Below are positions 6,764 through 6,959 of a stretch of 6,959 nt of DNA, one piece after another. Made by a program: the position numbers and the translations under genes. Position 1 is the first letter of the stretch, and every line of letters starts with the position of its first letter. The stretch spans positions 1 through 6,959 of the forward strand of contig CAJTXP010000086.1 in NCBI GenBank assembly GCA_910583615.1. The letters run 5' to 3'. The notes under the pieces are model-generated. The model did no database searches. It saw only the letters and a list, made by a program, of their open reading frames with translations, and had not been told where the DNA came from. The DNA comes from an uncultured Lachnospiraceae bacterium. Its GTDB lineage: Bacteria > Bacillota > Clostridia > Lachnospirales > Lachnospiraceae.

Positions 6764-6959
6764 TGATTCAAAACTCTGTTTGCAGCATTTGAGAAATGAT
6801 GTAAACATTCTCTTACGGGAAACGTCAGGCTGAAGGATCACCTGCGTAAGAGGTTTCCTGTAGATAAAATGGGGAGCAGGGAAAACAGTCAAAAAGAATC
6901 CATCTTGAAGAGTTTGCAGATTCACAGAATGCAATACGGGAGTATATACATTCTGGTGC
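6764..6959 (+). other. Downstream region without a recognisable gene
   Basis: These 196 bases follow the SUKH stop. One + frame is open from the TGA at 6797 to the window edge (about 53 codons, with an ATG at 6869), but no ribosome binding site is well placed and I recognise nothing in it. It could be the start of a further gene, a remnant or chance. No obvious GC-rich hairpin with a T-run terminator is present. Confidence 0.4.
6810..6852. repeat. Inverted repeat downstream of the SUKH gene
   Basis: CTCTTACG (6810-6817) is the exact reverse complement of CGTAAGAG (6845-6852), with an inner CAGG/CCTG pair (6826-6829 and 6841-6844) that extends the stem across a one-sided bulge. There is no following T-run, so a classical intrinsic terminator is unlikely. 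Its function is unknown. Confidence 0.4.

Noticed and set aside
6749..6934. A 61-residue minus-strand frame at the right end
   Set aside because: It overlaps the SUKH gene end, has no clear ribosome binding site and resembles nothing I know.
1..6959. CRISPR array, tRNA/rRNA gene or insertion sequence
   Set aside because: I saw no short regular repeats with unique spacers, no cloverleaf or rRNA-like stretch, and no transposase or terminal inverted repeats. The only large repeat is the RHS core duplication.

Overview
The window is a polymorphic-toxin (RHS/YD-repeat) locus, all on the + strand. It looks like a Gram-positive Firmicute, most likely a gut clostridium of the Lachnospiraceae type. 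That view rests on strong purine-rich ribosome binding sites (AAAGGA, AGGAGG), the character of the YD-repeat and RHS core (DPSGY ending), and A+T-rich immunity genes. It is an inference from style, not a taxonomic match.

Layout: (1) Bases 2-4144 are the 3' part of a giant YD-repeat/RHS gene that is already open at the left edge. It is G+C-rich through the repeat shell and the RHS core, then changes abruptly at about base 3700 to an A+T-rich toxin tip of about 150 residues that I cannot assign to a family. (2) Bases 4226-4597 are a small gene with a good ribosome binding site, the presumed cognate immunity gene. (3) Bases 4655-5677 are a second, diverged copy of the last kilobase of the RHS shell (copy 1 is 2663-3696). 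It lacks a beginning, carries a one-base frameshift and a nonsense codon, and continues without a break into a different tip. That tip ends in a recognisable WHH-type HNH/Endonuclease VII nuclease (stop at 6194). (4) Bases 6281-6763 are a SUKH (SMI1/KNR4) family immunity gene with its own strong ribosome binding site. (5) The last 200 bases hold no recognisable gene.

Read together, this is one full-length toxin-delivery protein with its current tip and antidote, followed by a displaced 'orphan' tip plus antidote. The orphan keeps about 1 kb of homology to the main gene but appears to have no translation start of its own. Recombination between the two direct copies would remove the current toxin and immunity pair and join the WHH nuclease in frame to the full-length shell. 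The known parallel is the main/orphan Rhs arrangement described in enterobacteria. The least explained items are the unassigned first toxin tip and its partner immunity protein.
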